64,000 nucleotides of DNA from Desulfocicer sp963675955 (GCA_963675955.2 CAXXVR010000002.1:1054001-1118000); one strand, 5' to 3'; positions 1 through 9,939 are shown, numbered from the stretch's first letter. Notes: generated by a model from the letters alone, not told the origin. A program made the numbers and translations.

Positions 1-1485
1 TCGGTAAAAAAGAAACCGTTTAAAGAAACTCCCTACGATGCAACCATCCCCTGCCCAGCATGCCCCCAGCTGTCTCCGGAGAAGAATATCCAGGAAGATT
101 GTCTTTACTTGAGAATCGCAACTCCGGAAAACGCCAGCCCCGGGGCAAAACTGCCGGTCATGGTTTTTATCCACGGAGGCGCCTTTGAAACGGGGGGTGC
201 GAATTCTGATTTTTACAACAGCGGTGCCAACATCGTGGCCCATAAGGATGTTATAGTCGTTACGATCAATTACCGATTGGGTATTCTGGGGTTCCTGGTG
301 CACCATGGTAACGGTGAAAATGACACAAGTTCCGGAAATTTCGGGCTTGGGGATCAAAAACTGGCAATTGAGTTCGTAAGGGAGAACATCGGGGCATTTG
401 GGGGTGACGAAAAAAATATCACCCTTTTTGGAGAGAGTGCCGGTGCAATGTCCATTGGTTTTCACCTGATGATGGAAGATCAGGACCATTTTGATGCTGC
501 GATTATGGAGAGTAATCTGTACGGGCTTCCTTATCTTACAGAGGCGCAAGGTGCCAAACTGGGAAAGCTGGCCCTTGAAAAGATGTCGTGCCAGGATCTT
601 GATGGCATGCGGAAAATGAAAGTGGATGAACTTTTAAAGGTGGCAATGGAGCTGGGACCCAGTGCCATAAATGACTATGGCATGAAGGGGATCTTTTGTT
701 TTAAGCCGGTTATTCAAGATAAGACATTTGGCTTTAAGCAGCAGCCCATCAGGCACATTCCAGATAAGCCGGTGATTCTGGGCATCAATCAAAACGAAGG
801 GCCAATGATCGCCCTGGGGATTAAAAGGGCTCTGGAACTTTGTCTGAACATTGATAACCTGGAAAATATGACCGAAACCCAATTTCAAGCATTGCTGAAT
901 TTGTTGTTCAAAAAAGAAAATGCACAAAGAATTTTTGAGCCTGTCAAGGCTCTGTACCCGGCGTTCATGAATGAATCAGAATGCAGTTTCATGCAGACTC
1001 CAACGAAGTATTATACGCTCTTTTCACGGATTTTATCAGATTTCTTTTTCACCAGTGCAAATCTTAAATATGCATTTGATGCAGCACCTGCCAGTTCTCC
1101 TCTATATGCCTATCATTTCACCCATGTTTCATCATGTGATCCATGGCCTGTTCTTAGACCACAGTGTAGAGAATGTGTCTGTCATACTGCAGAATTGCCA
1201 TATCTGTTTGGCACCTTTACCGCCTTCAACCCGGACTGTACCAACCTCAACAGCTGGGCACGTCTCCAACCCCAGGAGTACACCCTGTCCGAGCGGATGA
1301 TGGATTTCTGGGTCGGGTTTGCAGCCACGCGAAATCCCGGTGCACCCTGGCCAGAATTTCTGGATCTGCCCTATGCCGCCCAATTGCTTGACCTTAACAT
1401 TGAACCCTCTCCGGTAAAGGCGACTTCATTGGGAGCAGATGCCTTTTATCAATTATATCTGCCGATACTTGAATCTGAAAACTGA
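1..1485 (+). CDS. Type-B carboxylesterase family hydrolase, 5' end outside window
   Basis: The reading frame is open from base 1, and the residues before the first possible internal start (TTG at 109) still match the family, including the EDCLYL motif. The gene therefore begins to the left of the window. Family hallmarks visible are the oxyanion-hole GGAF stretch, the nucleophile elbow GESAGA (serine near base 435) and a late CHTAELPYLFG segment that corresponds to the catalytic-histidine region. The protein is an alpha/beta hydrolase that cleaves esters; its substrate cannot be read from sequence. It ends 12 bases before an opine-dehydrogenase-like gene and is followed by an acyltransferase-enoylreductase fusion. 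A role in tailoring or releasing a polyketide-like product is plausible but is inference from context. No signal peptide can be judged because the start is missing. Confidence 0.9.
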   Translation, partial: SVKKKPFKETPYDATIPCPACPQLSPEKNIQEDCLYLRIATPENASPGAKLPVMVFIHGGAFETGGANSDFYNSGANIVAHKDVIVVTINYRLGILGFLVHHGNGENDTSSGNFGLGDQKLAIEFVRENIGAFGGDEKNITLFGESAGAMSIGFHLMMEDQDHFDAAIMESNLYGLPYLTEAQGAKLGKLALEKMSCQDLDGMRKMKVDELLKVAMELGPSAINDYGMKGIFCFKPVIQDKTFGFKQQPIRHIPDKPVILGINQNEGPMIALGIKRALELCLNIDNLENMTETQFQALLNLLFKKENAQRIFEPVKALYPAFMNESECSFMQTPTKYYTLFSRILSDFFFTSANLKYAFDAAPASSPLYAYHFTHVSSCDPWPVLRPQCRECVCHTAELPYLFGTFTAFNPDCTNLNSWARLQPQEYTLSERMMDFWVGFAATRNPGAPWPEFLDLPYAAQLLDLNIEPSPVKATSLGADAFYQLYLPILESEN

Positions 1486-1497
1486 TATGGGAAACCA

Positions 1498-2709
1498 ATG
1501 AAAATGAACATTAATACGATTTGTATTATCGGCGGCGGGAGTACGGCCCATACCTTAATGCCTCTTCTTGCCTATTCTGGAAAAAAGGTCACCTTGCTTA
1601 CAAGAAGGCCGTCTTTATGGAGTAAGACAATACAGTTTAATTATGAGACGGAAAACGGTGAGGTGATTACCTCTTGCAGGGGCAGTCTTCAAAAAATCAC
1701 TAATAATCCCATGGACGTTATCCCGGATGCGGATATGATCATTTTATGTATGCCGGTGTCAAGCTACAACGACGCATTAAATAACATTGGTCCATTAATT
1801 AACCCGAACCGTTCCATACTGATTGGAACGATCTATGGGCAAGGCGGATTCAACTGGATGGTGGATCATATGAAAAAAAAATTTCACCGCCCGTTAATTG
1901 AGTACTTTGCTTTCAGTCTGGTACCATGGATCTGCCGCATAAAAGAATATGGAAAAATTGGTATAACCTATGGGCCGAAGGCTGAAAATGTTATTGCCAT
2001 AAGTGACAAGGCACTATTTGATCCCCTTTCATCAGCATTTTTAAATGATATTTCATTAAACTTTTTTAAAACCGGACGTTTTCACCTGGCTGAAAATTTT
2101 TTCAGTTTGACAATGTCGGTGGATAATCAAATTATTCATACATCCAGGCTGTATTCCCTTTGCATGAAAAATAATAATGGCAAATGGAATAATGCGTCGG
2201 AAGTTCCCTATTTTTATAAGAATTATGATGACTTTTCTGCATCTGAATTAGAAAAACTTGATCAGGATTATGATAAAATTCGCAATGAAATCAAAAAACG
2301 ATTTCCAGACAAATCATTTCCATACATGTTGAATTATCTGGATTATGAGCATTTCAGCTATGCATCTAAAAGCACCTCAATTAAAGATTCTTTTGTTAAT
2401 TCAAGAACTCTTGGAGCAATAAAGACTCCTGTAGTTGAGACGGGGGATGGTGTTGAAATCAATAAAAACCATCGTTTTTTCAGCGATGATATTTACTATG
2501 GATTGTGCATAGCAAAGTGGTTTGCGCAAAAATTAAAACTTGAAACCCCTGAAATAGATGACATTCTGAATTGGGCACAGGATTATCTTGGTGAATACAT
2601 TATAAATGGAAATATTTTAATCGAACCGGGCACGGCATCCTGTAATAGTTTTAAATATGGTATTCCAAGTGTTTACGGACTGAGCGATATTGATGAACTC
2701 GTTGATTAA
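1498..2709 (+). CDS. NAD(P)-dependent opine/octopine dehydrogenase-like protein
   Basis: This 403-residue protein starts with a Rossmann fold (IIGGGSTAHT, residues 10-19), followed by a motif rich in hydrophobic strands and the DADMIILCMPV segment typical of NAD(P)-binding domains. The C-terminal half resembles the octopine/nopaline dehydrogenase helical domain. Family members reductively condense an amino acid with a keto acid, or reduce related substrates. The gene lies 12 bases after the carboxylesterase and overlaps the acyltransferase-enoylreductase gene by 17 bases, so the three are almost certainly co-transcribed. It is visibly more AT-rich than both neighbours, which could mean separate acquisition. 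The start ATG is preceded only by a weak purine stretch (GGGAA). The opine-dehydrogenase family call is moderately secure; the reaction in this cluster is unknown. Confidence 0.72.
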   Translation: MKMNINTICIIGGGSTAHTLMPLLAYSGKKVTLLTRRPSLWSKTIQFNYETENGEVITSCRGSLQKITNNPMDVIPDADMIILCMPVSSYNDALNNIGPLINPNRSILIGTIYGQGGFNWMVDHMKKKFHRPLIEYFAFSLVPWICRIKEYGKIGITYGPKAENVIAISDKALFDPLSSAFLNDISLNFFKTGRFHLAENFFSLTMSVDNQIIHTSRLYSLCMKNNNGKWNNASEVPYFYKNYDDFSASELEKLDQDYDKIRNEIKKRFPDKSFPYMLNYLDYEHFSYASKSTSIKDSFVNSRTLGAIKTPVVETGDGVEINKNHRFFSDDIYYGLCIAKWFAQKLKLETPEIDDILNWAQDYLGEYIINGNILIEPGTASCNSFKYGIPSVYGLSDIDELVD

Positions 2710-5071
2710 AAAGTCCATTGTGTTCATGTTTTCCGGGCAGGGTTCCCAGTTTTTCCAAATGGGCCGGGAGATTTATAAATCAGACCCGGTGTTCCGGAGA
2801 ACCATGACCCGGATGGATGAGATTGCCGTGGAAATGACTGGACGATCCGTTGTCAGGGAACTATACGACTCCGCCAAAACCAAGGGAGAACTGTTCGATG
2901 AGATCTCTTTATCCCACCCGACCATCTTCATGGTGGAGTCGGCTATGGTCCGGGCATTGTCGCACAGGGGAATTATTCCGGATAGTATTGTGGGTGCCAG
3001 CCTGGGGGAATTTGTGGCAGCAGGTCTCTACGGTATGATGGATTTTGAGACTGCCTTCAGAACCATCCTCCGCCAGACGATGATGTACAGGGGAGAGCTG
3101 GAAAAGGGGGGCATGATCGCCATCATGGCCAGCCCGGATCTTTTTAGTCAAACGCCTGTATTGCGGGAGAACAGTGAAATAGCCGCCGTCAATTTTGACA
3201 GTCATTTTGTAGTTTCCGCCACAGGGTCGGCACTGGAAAATATCCGTGCCCACTTGCGCAAGGTCGGTATCAGCTACTTTGTTTTACCTGTGAACTATGC
3301 ATTTCATTCATCTCACATGGACCGGATTAGGGAAAAGTTTATAAATTTATACAGGGGCCTTTCTTTTTATCCCCCTGATGTTGCCTTTAACTCCTGTGCT
3401 GATGCCCGGGAAATACACCAGATTGATCAGGATTACTTCTGGCGGGTGCTCCGGTATCCCATACGCTTTCATGAAACCATCACCCGGCTTGCATCTGAAG
3501 GACCGTGTGTATTTGTTGATGTAGGACCTTCGGGCACCCTTGCCACTTTTGCCGGTTATATATTGTCCAGGGACAGTTCCTCGGAGACCTTTCCCATTCT
3601 CACACCCTTTGGTCATGAACTGGATAATTTTAACAAAATTTTGAAGTTGGGTACCCTGTCCAGCTTTCCACGGACCCATCAACCCACAGTAAAACTATCC
3701 GGTGTTGTCAGCGGTAAAAGCCTTGGCAGCTATGCCTTTAAAAAGCGTTTCAATCTCGTATACCCCTGCCTGGCTGGCGGAATGTTCCGGGGCATTTCAT
3801 CTGCCCGGCTTGTGGCCCGGATGGGGAATGCCGGGATGATGGGATTCTTCGGTACCAAAGGCCTGCCCCTGGAAACGGTGGATGAAAATATCACAACCAT
3901 CCGTCGGGAAGTGGACAAGGGCAAAGAATTTGGCATGAACCTGTCTGCGGGTGCAGACCAGGCCGCCCTGGTGGGTCTGTTTCTGGAACGTGATATCACC
4001 TGTATTGAGGTGTCGGGCTTTGTCCATGTAACCCCGGATCTGGTGAAATATCGGGCCGCTGGCATGGGACAGGACCCGGACCACCCGGACATACCCCGAA
4101 ACCGGATTATTGCCAAGCTCTCCCGACCTGAAGTGGCAAAGCATTTCCTGTGTCCACCCCAGGACCGGATTCTGGATCACCTGGTTGCCACAGGTGACAT
4201 CTCTGCAGACCAGGCCGCCATGGCCAGGCAATTTCCCCTGGCTGATGCACTTTGCGTTACTGCAGACTGTGGCGGTCGCACCGACCGTAAAACCTTGGCC
4301 ACCCTGCTGCCTGTGATGATGGGGTTGAGGGACCGGGTTAAGGAAGAATTGGGGTACAATACACATGTGTTTGTGGGGGCAGCTGGTGGCATCGGGTCAC
4401 CTGAGGCTGTGGCAGCAGCCTTTGTTCTGGGGGCGGATTTCATCTTAACCGGTTCCATCAACCAGTGTACTCCTGAAGCTGGAACCAGTGATAAAGTTAA
4501 GGATTTGCTCCAGCAGATCAATATCCAGGATACCACCTATGCCCCCAGCTCAGGGGGATTTGAAGTGGGTGCAATGGTCCAGGTCATGTCCCGGGGCGTA
4601 TTTTTCCCGGCCAGGGCCAATAAGCTTCTGGGTCTGTATCAACACTATAATTCCCTTGGGGAAATTCCGCCGTCAGTGCTGGGGCATATCTGTGAAAAAT
4701 ATTTTAATTCAGACCTGGAAAGTGTTTATGAAAAATGCACTGGCCTTTACACCAAAGAAGATATTGACCGAACCTGGAATAATCCCAGGGGAAGGATGGC
4801 ATTGACTTTTAAATGGTACCTGGATAATGCCGTATCTCTGGCCTTGGCGGGGCAGGAATCTGACACAGTCAACTTCCAGATATATTGCGGTCCCTGTCTT
4901 GGGGCTTTCAATCAATGGGTGTCAGGAACAGAGCTTGAAAACTGGCATGCCCGCTATGTAGATGTAATCAATAAAAAATTAATGGATGCGGCAGGCTTTT
5001 TGCTGAGCGATAGGTTTCAATCTTTGGCCGGCATGGATAGGGCCATGGGAGAAAGCTGTACTGTTTCATGA
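2693..5071 (+). CDS. Acyltransferase-enoylreductase fusion (PksE/PfaD type), trans-AT polyketide synthesis
   Basis: Two domains are visible. Residues 1 to about 300 are a malonyl-type acyltransferase with the GQGSQ motif (15-19), the nucleophile motif GASLGE (serine 103) and an AFHSSHM motif with the second catalytic histidine. Residues from about 345 to the end are a PfaD-type flavin enoylreductase, recognisable by the LAGGMFRGI and GMMGFFGTKGLP stretches. This AT-ER fusion, near 790 residues, is the arrangement of PksE and related free-standing enzymes that load extender units and reduce enoyl intermediates in trans-AT polyketide synthases; PfaD also serves polyunsaturated fatty acid synthases. 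The adjacent TTG at 2690 is in frame, but ATG at 2693 is preferred. It overlaps the previous gene by 17 bases. No ketosynthase module lies to the right, so any megasynthase must be left of the window. Confidence 0.88.
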   Translation: MNSLIKKSIVFMFSGQGSQFFQMGREIYKSDPVFRRTMTRMDEIAVEMTGRSVVRELYDSAKTKGELFDEISLSHPTIFMVESAMVRALSHRGIIPDSIVGASLGEFVAAGLYGMMDFETAFRTILRQTMMYRGELEKGGMIAIMASPDLFSQTPVLRENSEIAAVNFDSHFVVSATGSALENIRAHLRKVGISYFVLPVNYAFHSSHMDRIREKFINLYRGLSFYPPDVAFNSCADAREIHQIDQDYFWRVLRYPIRFHETITRLASEGPCVFVDVGPSGTLATFAGYILSRDSSSETFPILTPFGHELDNFNKILKLGTLSSFPRTHQPTVKLSGVVSGKSLGSYAFKKRFNLVYPCLAGGMFRGISSARLVARMGNAGMMGFFGTKGLPLETVDENITTIRREVDKGKEFGMNLSAGADQAALVGLFLERDITCIEVSGFVHVTPDLVKYRAAGMGQDPDHPDIPRNRIIAKLSRPEVAKHFLCPPQDRILDHLVATGDISADQAAMARQFPLADALCVTADCGGRTDRKTLATLLPVMMGLRDRVKEELGYNTHVFVGAAGGIGSPEAVAAAFVLGADFILTGSINQCTPEAGTSDKVKDLLQQINIQDTTYAPSSGGFEVGAMVQVMSRGVFFPARANKLLGLYQHYNSLGEIPPSVLGHICEKYFNSDLESVYEKCTGLYTKEDIDRTWNNPRGRMALTFKWYLDNAVSLALAGQESDTVNFQIYCGPCLGAFNQWVSGTELENWHARYVDVINKKLMDAAGFLLSDRFQSLAGMDRAMGESCTVS

Positions 5072-5097
5072 TTTTCCGGCATGCCTTGCCCTTGGTA

Positions 5098-5754
5098 CTA
5101 TCCTGGAGTGGTAAGCCCCTTACGAATGGCATATTTCACAAGCCCTGCAGTTTTGCGAATATTAAGCTTTTTTTTAATGGCGGCCCGGTGGTGCTTAACC
5201 GTGGGCAGACTGATGTTTAAAAGTTCTGCAATATCTTTGTTGGATTTTTCTTCTGAAATAAGCTTAAGCACTTCCCGTTCCCGCAGGGTCAGGGGTTCAA
5301 AGGGGGTTGAGGATTTACCCGTCCGGTAGGACTGGGCAATGTCATTGTTGAGTTCTTTGCTCATTAGAGGAGAAATATAGGTGTCATTATTTCTGATGGT
5401 GTTAATGGCCGAGGCAAGTTCCCGGGGGGCATCCTCCTTTAAAAGATAACCATCCACCCCGGCGGACAGGGCATGATGAAGATATTGAAGGCTTTTGTGC
5501 ATGGATAAAATGAGAATTTTGATTCCCGGATGGAGCATCTTTATTTCAATGGCCGCTTCAATGCCCCGAAGTTTTGGCATGGCAATGTCCAGAATAATCA
5601 TATCCGGTATTTGTGTGACCAGAAGCTTTAAAAGTTCCAGACCGTCACCCGCCTCGGCAATGACCTTGATCTTTTTATCCTTTTCGATGATCTGCTTGAT
5701 GCCGTGGCGTAGCAGCTTATGGTCGTCGGCCAGTATTATTTTATAAGTTCCCAT
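5098..5754 (-). CDS. NarL/FixJ-type LuxR-family response regulator
   Basis: The protein has a receiver domain (acidic DD at residues 10-11, phospho-acceptor D56 in ILDIAMP, lysine in YLLKED) followed by a LuxR-type helix-turn-helix (LTLREREVLKLISEEKSNKDIAELL and following). It binds DNA after phosphorylation. The ATG at 5754 is chosen over an in-frame ATG at 5772 because it follows AAGGAAG at a proper distance. The start overlaps the end of the histidine kinase by 14 bases, showing translational coupling, and the kinase is its evident partner. It converges on the polyketide-type gene with a 26-base gap. Its target genes are not visible here; the solute-binding protein of the same operon is an obvious candidate input. 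Confidence 0.93.
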   Translation of the reverse strand: MGTYKIILADDHKLLRHGIKQIIEKDKKIKVIAEAGDGLELLKLLVTQIPDMIILDIAMPKLRGIEAAIEIKMLHPGIKILILSMHKSLQYLHHALSAGVDGYLLKEDAPRELASAINTIRNNDTYISPLMSKELNNDIAQSYRTGKSSTPFEPLTLREREVLKLISEEKSNKDIAELLNISLPTVKHHRAAIKKKLNIRKTAGLVKYAIRKGLTTPG

Positions 5755-7186
5755 GCTTACTTCCTTTATCAACGGGTACGGTAAATTGCAACCGGGTTCC
5801 GCATCCGGGACTGCTTTTTATTTCAATGTTGGTCCCCAGCATGCGTGCCCGTTCCTGCATGGTGACAAGTCCAAGGCCCCGTTCTTCAAATCCTCTGCAT
5901 CGAACATATCCCATGTCAAAGCCTTTTCCGTTGTCTTGAATGGAAAAAATAAGTTTGTGCTGTGCCTGGCCGGCAGTGAGTTCAAGTCGGGTGGCCCGGG
6001 CATGTTTAACCGCATTGGACAGGGCCTCTTGGAAAATACGATACACCAGAAGCTGTCTTTCCAGGGATAATATTTCATCCACATTGTTAAGGTCAATGTC
6101 TGCTGCAATGTCAAAATGATGTTCCATGTTTTCAATTAGCCACATCAACGCCGCCGCCAGGCCAAGATCGGTGATCACCGTGGGGGTTAAATCCCGGCAC
6201 AGCCGCCGGACATTTTCAATGGTCATGTCAATGTATTGCACCATTTCCTCACACGCCTTTCCTGTGCCCTGGTTTTTTGCAGACAGCCCCTCTTCCATCA
6301 TGATCATTTTAAGCTTCATAACGGTCAGAGACTGCCCCACCTCGTCGTGGAGCTCCGTGGATATTCTTTTTCGCTCATCCTCCTGGGCCGTCAGCAGTTG
6401 TGAATTCAGGTAATGGAGCTGCTGTTCCGATGTTTGAAGGGTTTCCAGATTCTTTTTTAATTCCTGGGCCATGGCATTGAACACCCGGGAGAGATTTCCC
6501 ATTTCATCGGTGCTTTTAATGGGAATTTCAATGTTCAGGTCTCCCTTTTTTACCATTTCTGCACCCCTTACAAGGAGCTGGAGGGGGTTGAAAATTTTTC
6601 GGGTCATCACAATGATGAAAAAAGATATGAGTATGGACCCCCACAGAGCCATGCCCAGGAGATAGTCCCTTGCCTTGTTAAGTGAACCATAGATTTCATT
6701 GTAGGGGGCAGTGGCCACCACAAACCATCCCCATGGTTCAAAGTAGTCAAAATTTCCCAGATGTTTTTCCCCCTGCCAGGTATAGTTGATTTCGCCTTTC
6801 TTCTGTTGTTGGATAAGGGAGAACCAGGGCATTTTACCCATGGAGATGCCCATGCGTTCCGGGTTGGGATGGAACAGGATCTTTCCCTTTTTATCAAGGA
6901 TATAAACATAGCCATGCGTTCCTATTTGAATGGCGGAAAGTCCCTGCCTGGCATCGTATTGTGCCTTGTGTGTACCTGCATGGATGTTGGTAATTCCGTA
7001 CATTCTCAGGAAGGTTTCCTGCTGACGTACAACGTTGACAGCCTCATCCAGATGTGTTTTAAGCCAGCGTTGGGCGATCTGGTGCAACGCCTGCTGGGAA
7101 AGATGAAAGGTGACATAGGAACCCATGAGAAGGGCGATGAGGGCAATGGGCAGGGTGACCCCCAGTAACTTGTGATGGATTTTCAT
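5741..7186 (-). CDS. NarX-type sensor histidine kinase with Cache domain and HAMP
   Basis: The 481-residue protein has a membrane segment at about residues 8-28 and a periplasmic single-Cache sensor (GYVYILDKKGKILFHPNPE near 92-110, then a YFEPWGWFV motif). A second membrane segment lies at about 178-196, followed by HAMP, a coiled-coil stretch and a HisKA_3 dimerisation domain with ERKRISTELHDE (H280). The ATPase domain carries NGKGFD. The ATG at 7186 forms an ATGA overlap with the stop of the upstream solute-binding gene, so longer upstream reading frames are rejected. It is expected to phosphorylate the regulator encoded next. The Cache domain suggests a small organic ligand, possibly delivered by the neighbouring binding protein. 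Confidence 0.92.
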   Translation of the reverse strand: MKIHHKLLGVTLPIALIALLMGSYVTFHLSQQALHQIAQRWLKTHLDEAVNVVRQQETFLRMYGITNIHAGTHKAQYDARQGLSAIQIGTHGYVYILDKKGKILFHPNPERMGISMGKMPWFSLIQQQKKGEINYTWQGEKHLGNFDYFEPWGWFVVATAPYNEIYGSLNKARDYLLGMALWGSILISFFIIVMTRKIFNPLQLLVRGAEMVKKGDLNIEIPIKSTDEMGNLSRVFNAMAQELKKNLETLQTSEQQLHYLNSQLLTAQEDERKRISTELHDEVGQSLTVMKLKMIMMEEGLSAKNQGTGKACEEMVQYIDMTIENVRRLCRDLTPTVITDLGLAAALMWLIENMEHHFDIAADIDLNNVDEILSLERQLLVYRIFQEALSNAVKHARATRLELTAGQAQHKLIFSIQDNGKGFDMGYVRCRGFEERGLGLVTMQERARMLGTNIEIKSSPGCGTRLQFTVPVDKGSKHGNL

Positions 7187-8829
7187 TGCAGGGTGTCCCG
7201 GTGGTCTTGAATGGTTGTCTTTTCGGTGAACTGGGGATAAAGGGCTGTGGTGGAAATAATGGGATGGCCATAATCCACTGTGTTCTGACGGACATAAATT
7301 TGATTTTTGTGGTGGAGGGGATAGACCACTATATCCTCTAAAAGCTTTATCTGGGCGTATTCCCACAGTTTGATCTGCCGTGAGGTGAACCGTTCCAGCC
7401 GGGCCTTTTCAATGAGTTCATCAATACCCTTGTAATGGCTGAAGTTGGTGGCAGGGCTTTTTCCCGAGGATATGGTGGCGCTGGAGTGAAAAAAACGGCT
7501 TAAAAATTCATCGGTGTTGGGCCGGAAGGCTTCGTAAATCACAATGGGATTAAAATCCTGTCGGATGAGGCGGTGCATGGTGGCGTGGTCCACCAGATGC
7601 AGAACCATGGTGATATTTATCGCGGCCAGCTGGGCCTTAAGAAGACTGTAATTATTGGAAAAAGAACCCACCTCAGACACCACCACATCCATTTTAAACC
7701 CATGTTTTAATCCTGCCTCATCCATCAACTGTTTTGCCCTTTTTATGTTTGTGTCATAGTCCAGCCCCAGGGCCTTTATTTCTCGTTCCCTTAATCCACC
7801 GGGCATGTAAGGAGGAACCGGAGAAAAAACAGAATAAACCAGGCCCGGGCCAAAGGGGGTGAGAAACTGATTTCGATCTACGGCATAGGCCACGGCCTTT
7901 CTCACCCGAATGTCGGAAAAGGGGGGTGTTGAGGTGTTAAAATAGATGTTGACAGTCTCTGACACCCCGAAGCTATCCAGCCTGAGATCCTTTTTATCTT
8001 TGATTCTTTGCAGCCATCGGGTGTTGGCCTCTCCCACAATGACGTGCATTTTTTTGTCTACAATGGCTGATAAACGCTGATCTGCATCGGGTAAAAAATT
8101 AATGTCCACCCCCCCCAGAAGGGGCCTTCCCCGGAAATAATCATCATTGGCATGAAGCAAAAGATGGTGGTCATCGGGGGCGTTTATGAAGTAGAAGGGA
8201 CCAGTGCCCTTGAGGCGCAGCATCCCTTTTTTATCGACGGTCTCTTTGACAATGAATCCCCCGGCATAATTGGCCACCTTGGGAAGAAAGAGCAGGGGAG
8301 ACTGGGGTGGGTCCACTGTGAAGCGAAGGGTGTGGGGACCGGTTACCACAACAGAAATACCCTCATATCCCCCGGCGTAGGCAGAGCGCTGGGGATCGGC
8401 GGCTTTAATAAAGGATTTGCATACATCCAGGGCGGTTAGTTTATCTGCTGTTTCTCCGGGGGATCCCTGGAAAAAAATATTCTTTTTTAATTTAAAGGTC
8501 CATGTCTGTTTTCCCCGTACCATGACGGGTTCCGGAATTTCTACTGCCAGATCCGGTTCCATCTGCCGGGAGTCACCGGGATTAAAACGAATGAGTCCAT
8601 TGTACAGCATATCTGCCAGAATTCTATCACTGGTGGAGGCTGCCCTGTGAGGATCCAGGGTATTAAATTTTGATACATGGATTCCCATGCGCAGAACGGG
8701 GCGAGTGGGGTTTACCTGGTTTAGGTGCTGTGGTGCATTTTTGGCCGGGGTATCCTCTGATGTTGAAGGATAAGGGCACGCTGCCAAGCATACCAGTATA
8801 AAACATATAAGTCTTAAAGCATATTTCAA
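7183..8829 (-). CDS. Family-5 extracellular solute-binding lipoprotein, probable sensor partner
   Basis: This belongs to the peptide/nickel-type (SBP_bac_5) binding proteins: DPHRAASTSDRILADMLYNGLI near the N-terminus, then FKLKKNIFF and RVRKAVAYAVDR segments typical of the family. The most coherent start is TTG at 8829. It gives a short basic-hydrophobic leader ending in LVCLAAC, a lipoprotein signal with the modified cysteine at about residue 18, and GGAA lies a few bases upstream. An ATG at 9003 in the same frame would add 58 residues unlike any signal and would cross the divergent gene's promoter region. The gene is translationally coupled to the histidine kinase (ATGA). No ABC permease or ATPase lies nearby, so it may present a ligand to the kinase instead of serving import. 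That role is inference. Confidence 0.82.
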   Translation of the reverse strand: MKYALRLICFILVCLAACPYPSTSEDTPAKNAPQHLNQVNPTRPVLRMGIHVSKFNTLDPHRAASTSDRILADMLYNGLIRFNPGDSRQMEPDLAVEIPEPVMVRGKQTWTFKLKKNIFFQGSPGETADKLTALDVCKSFIKAADPQRSAYAGGYEGISVVVTGPHTLRFTVDPPQSPLLFLPKVANYAGGFIVKETVDKKGMLRLKGTGPFYFINAPDDHHLLLHANDDYFRGRPLLGGVDINFLPDADQRLSAIVDKKMHVIVGEANTRWLQRIKDKKDLRLDSFGVSETVNIYFNTSTPPFSDIRVRKAVAYAVDRNQFLTPFGPGLVYSVFSPVPPYMPGGLREREIKALGLDYDTNIKRAKQLMDEAGLKHGFKMDVVVSEVGSFSNNYSLLKAQLAAINITMVLHLVDHATMHRLIRQDFNPIVIYEAFRPNTDEFLSRFFHSSATISSGKSPATNFSHYKGIDELIEKARLERFTSRQIKLWEYAQIKLLEDIVVYPLHHKNQIYVRQNTVDYGHPIISTTALYPQFTEKTTIQDHRDTLQ

Positions 8830-9048
8830 TAATTGTTCCAGAGTTATGGAGGGTTGTAATTGATATAATCGGCTTTGGCTCCGAATGTACGGGAGCGGGT
8901 TACCGTTGGGGACTCTGCTGTGAATATTTTTATATAAAAACCGCCATGGGAAGGCCTTAACAGGCCATGGGGGTAAGTTTGCATTATGATGGTTTTTATG
9001 CAAAAATCAACCGCAGTTTTGAAATTAATCGTATTTCTGGAGGAGATA

Positions 9049-9735
9049 ATGAAGATAGTGCAGATGCTGTCCCGGGATGGTTGGGCCAATTATTCCTATG
9101 CCGTGGTGGGAGATAATAAGAGGGCCTGGTGCGTGGACCCCTGGAATGGGAAAGAGGTGTATGATCAACTGGATGGACAGTCCATAACCATTGAGGGTAT
9201 CATCAATACCCATAAGCATCCGGATCACACCCGGGGCAATGGGGAGCTTGCCAGGCTTTCCGGTGCCCCTGTCCTGTCCCGGGAGACGCTTCTGGAAAAA
9301 ATCCTTATCCCCGTGGATATCCACACCACCATTGAGGTGAAAGCCGCCAATGGGCATACCATGGATCATCTTGTGTTTCTCCTTTGGGAACGGGGTGTCC
9401 TATCAGGTATCATCGCAGGGGATGTGCTGTTTAACTTTGGGGTGGGAAACTGTAAAAACGGTGGGGATGTGGCAACATTGTTCCAGACCATACAGACCCT
9501 TAACGATCTTCTGCCCGATGACTGCATCCTCTATCCCGGCCATGATTACATGGAGACCAATCTGGGATTTGCCATGACCAACGGGATTGAAAAGGCAAGT
9601 GTGTTCATGTCTAAATTTGAAGACTGGGCCGGTAAAAATACCACCATGGGTATAGAACGTGAAATAAATCCCTTCCTTCATGCCCGGACCCTTGAAGAAT
9701 TCACTGCATTGAGGGCATTGCGGGACAAATGGTAA
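9049..9735 (+). CDS. Metallo-beta-lactamase-fold hydrolase, glyoxalase II-like
   Basis: The 228-residue protein carries the dinuclear-metal motif THKHPDH (H55, H57, D59, H60), a later GHTMDH segment, an IAGD aspartate and a YPGHDY histidine, in the order seen in hydroxyacylglutathione-hydrolase-like enzymes. Glyoxalase II hydrolyses a thioester of glutathione; in an anaerobe the true thiol may differ. The start at 9049 is preferred over in-frame ATGs at 8986 because GGAGGAG sits three bases upstream. The gene is divergent from the solute-binding protein and monocistronic as far as seen. Confidence 0.88.
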   Translation: MKIVQMLSRDGWANYSYAVVGDNKRAWCVDPWNGKEVYDQLDGQSITIEGIINTHKHPDHTRGNGELARLSGAPVLSRETLLEKILIPVDIHTTIEVKAANGHTMDHLVFLLWERGVLSGIIAGDVLFNFGVGNCKNGGDVATLFQTIQTLNDLLPDDCILYPGHDYMETNLGFAMTNGIEKASVFMSKFEDWAGKNTTMGIEREINPFLHARTLEEFTALRALRDKW

Positions 9736-9939
9736 TTGCAGGTGAAGCAAAGTTCAGCGCTATTTTTGCTTGCCTCATTTCATATATGGCCCCATGGGCT
9801 GATTGGCCCCATGTCCATCAGGCATCTGGAATGCTGTGAGGTGGCAACGATTTTTACCAGAACAGTAAAGTCATGATCGTGGTCCAGAAAATAAGCCATG
9901 CCATTGCCGTCACCATCAGAAATAAATCCTATTTATTGT

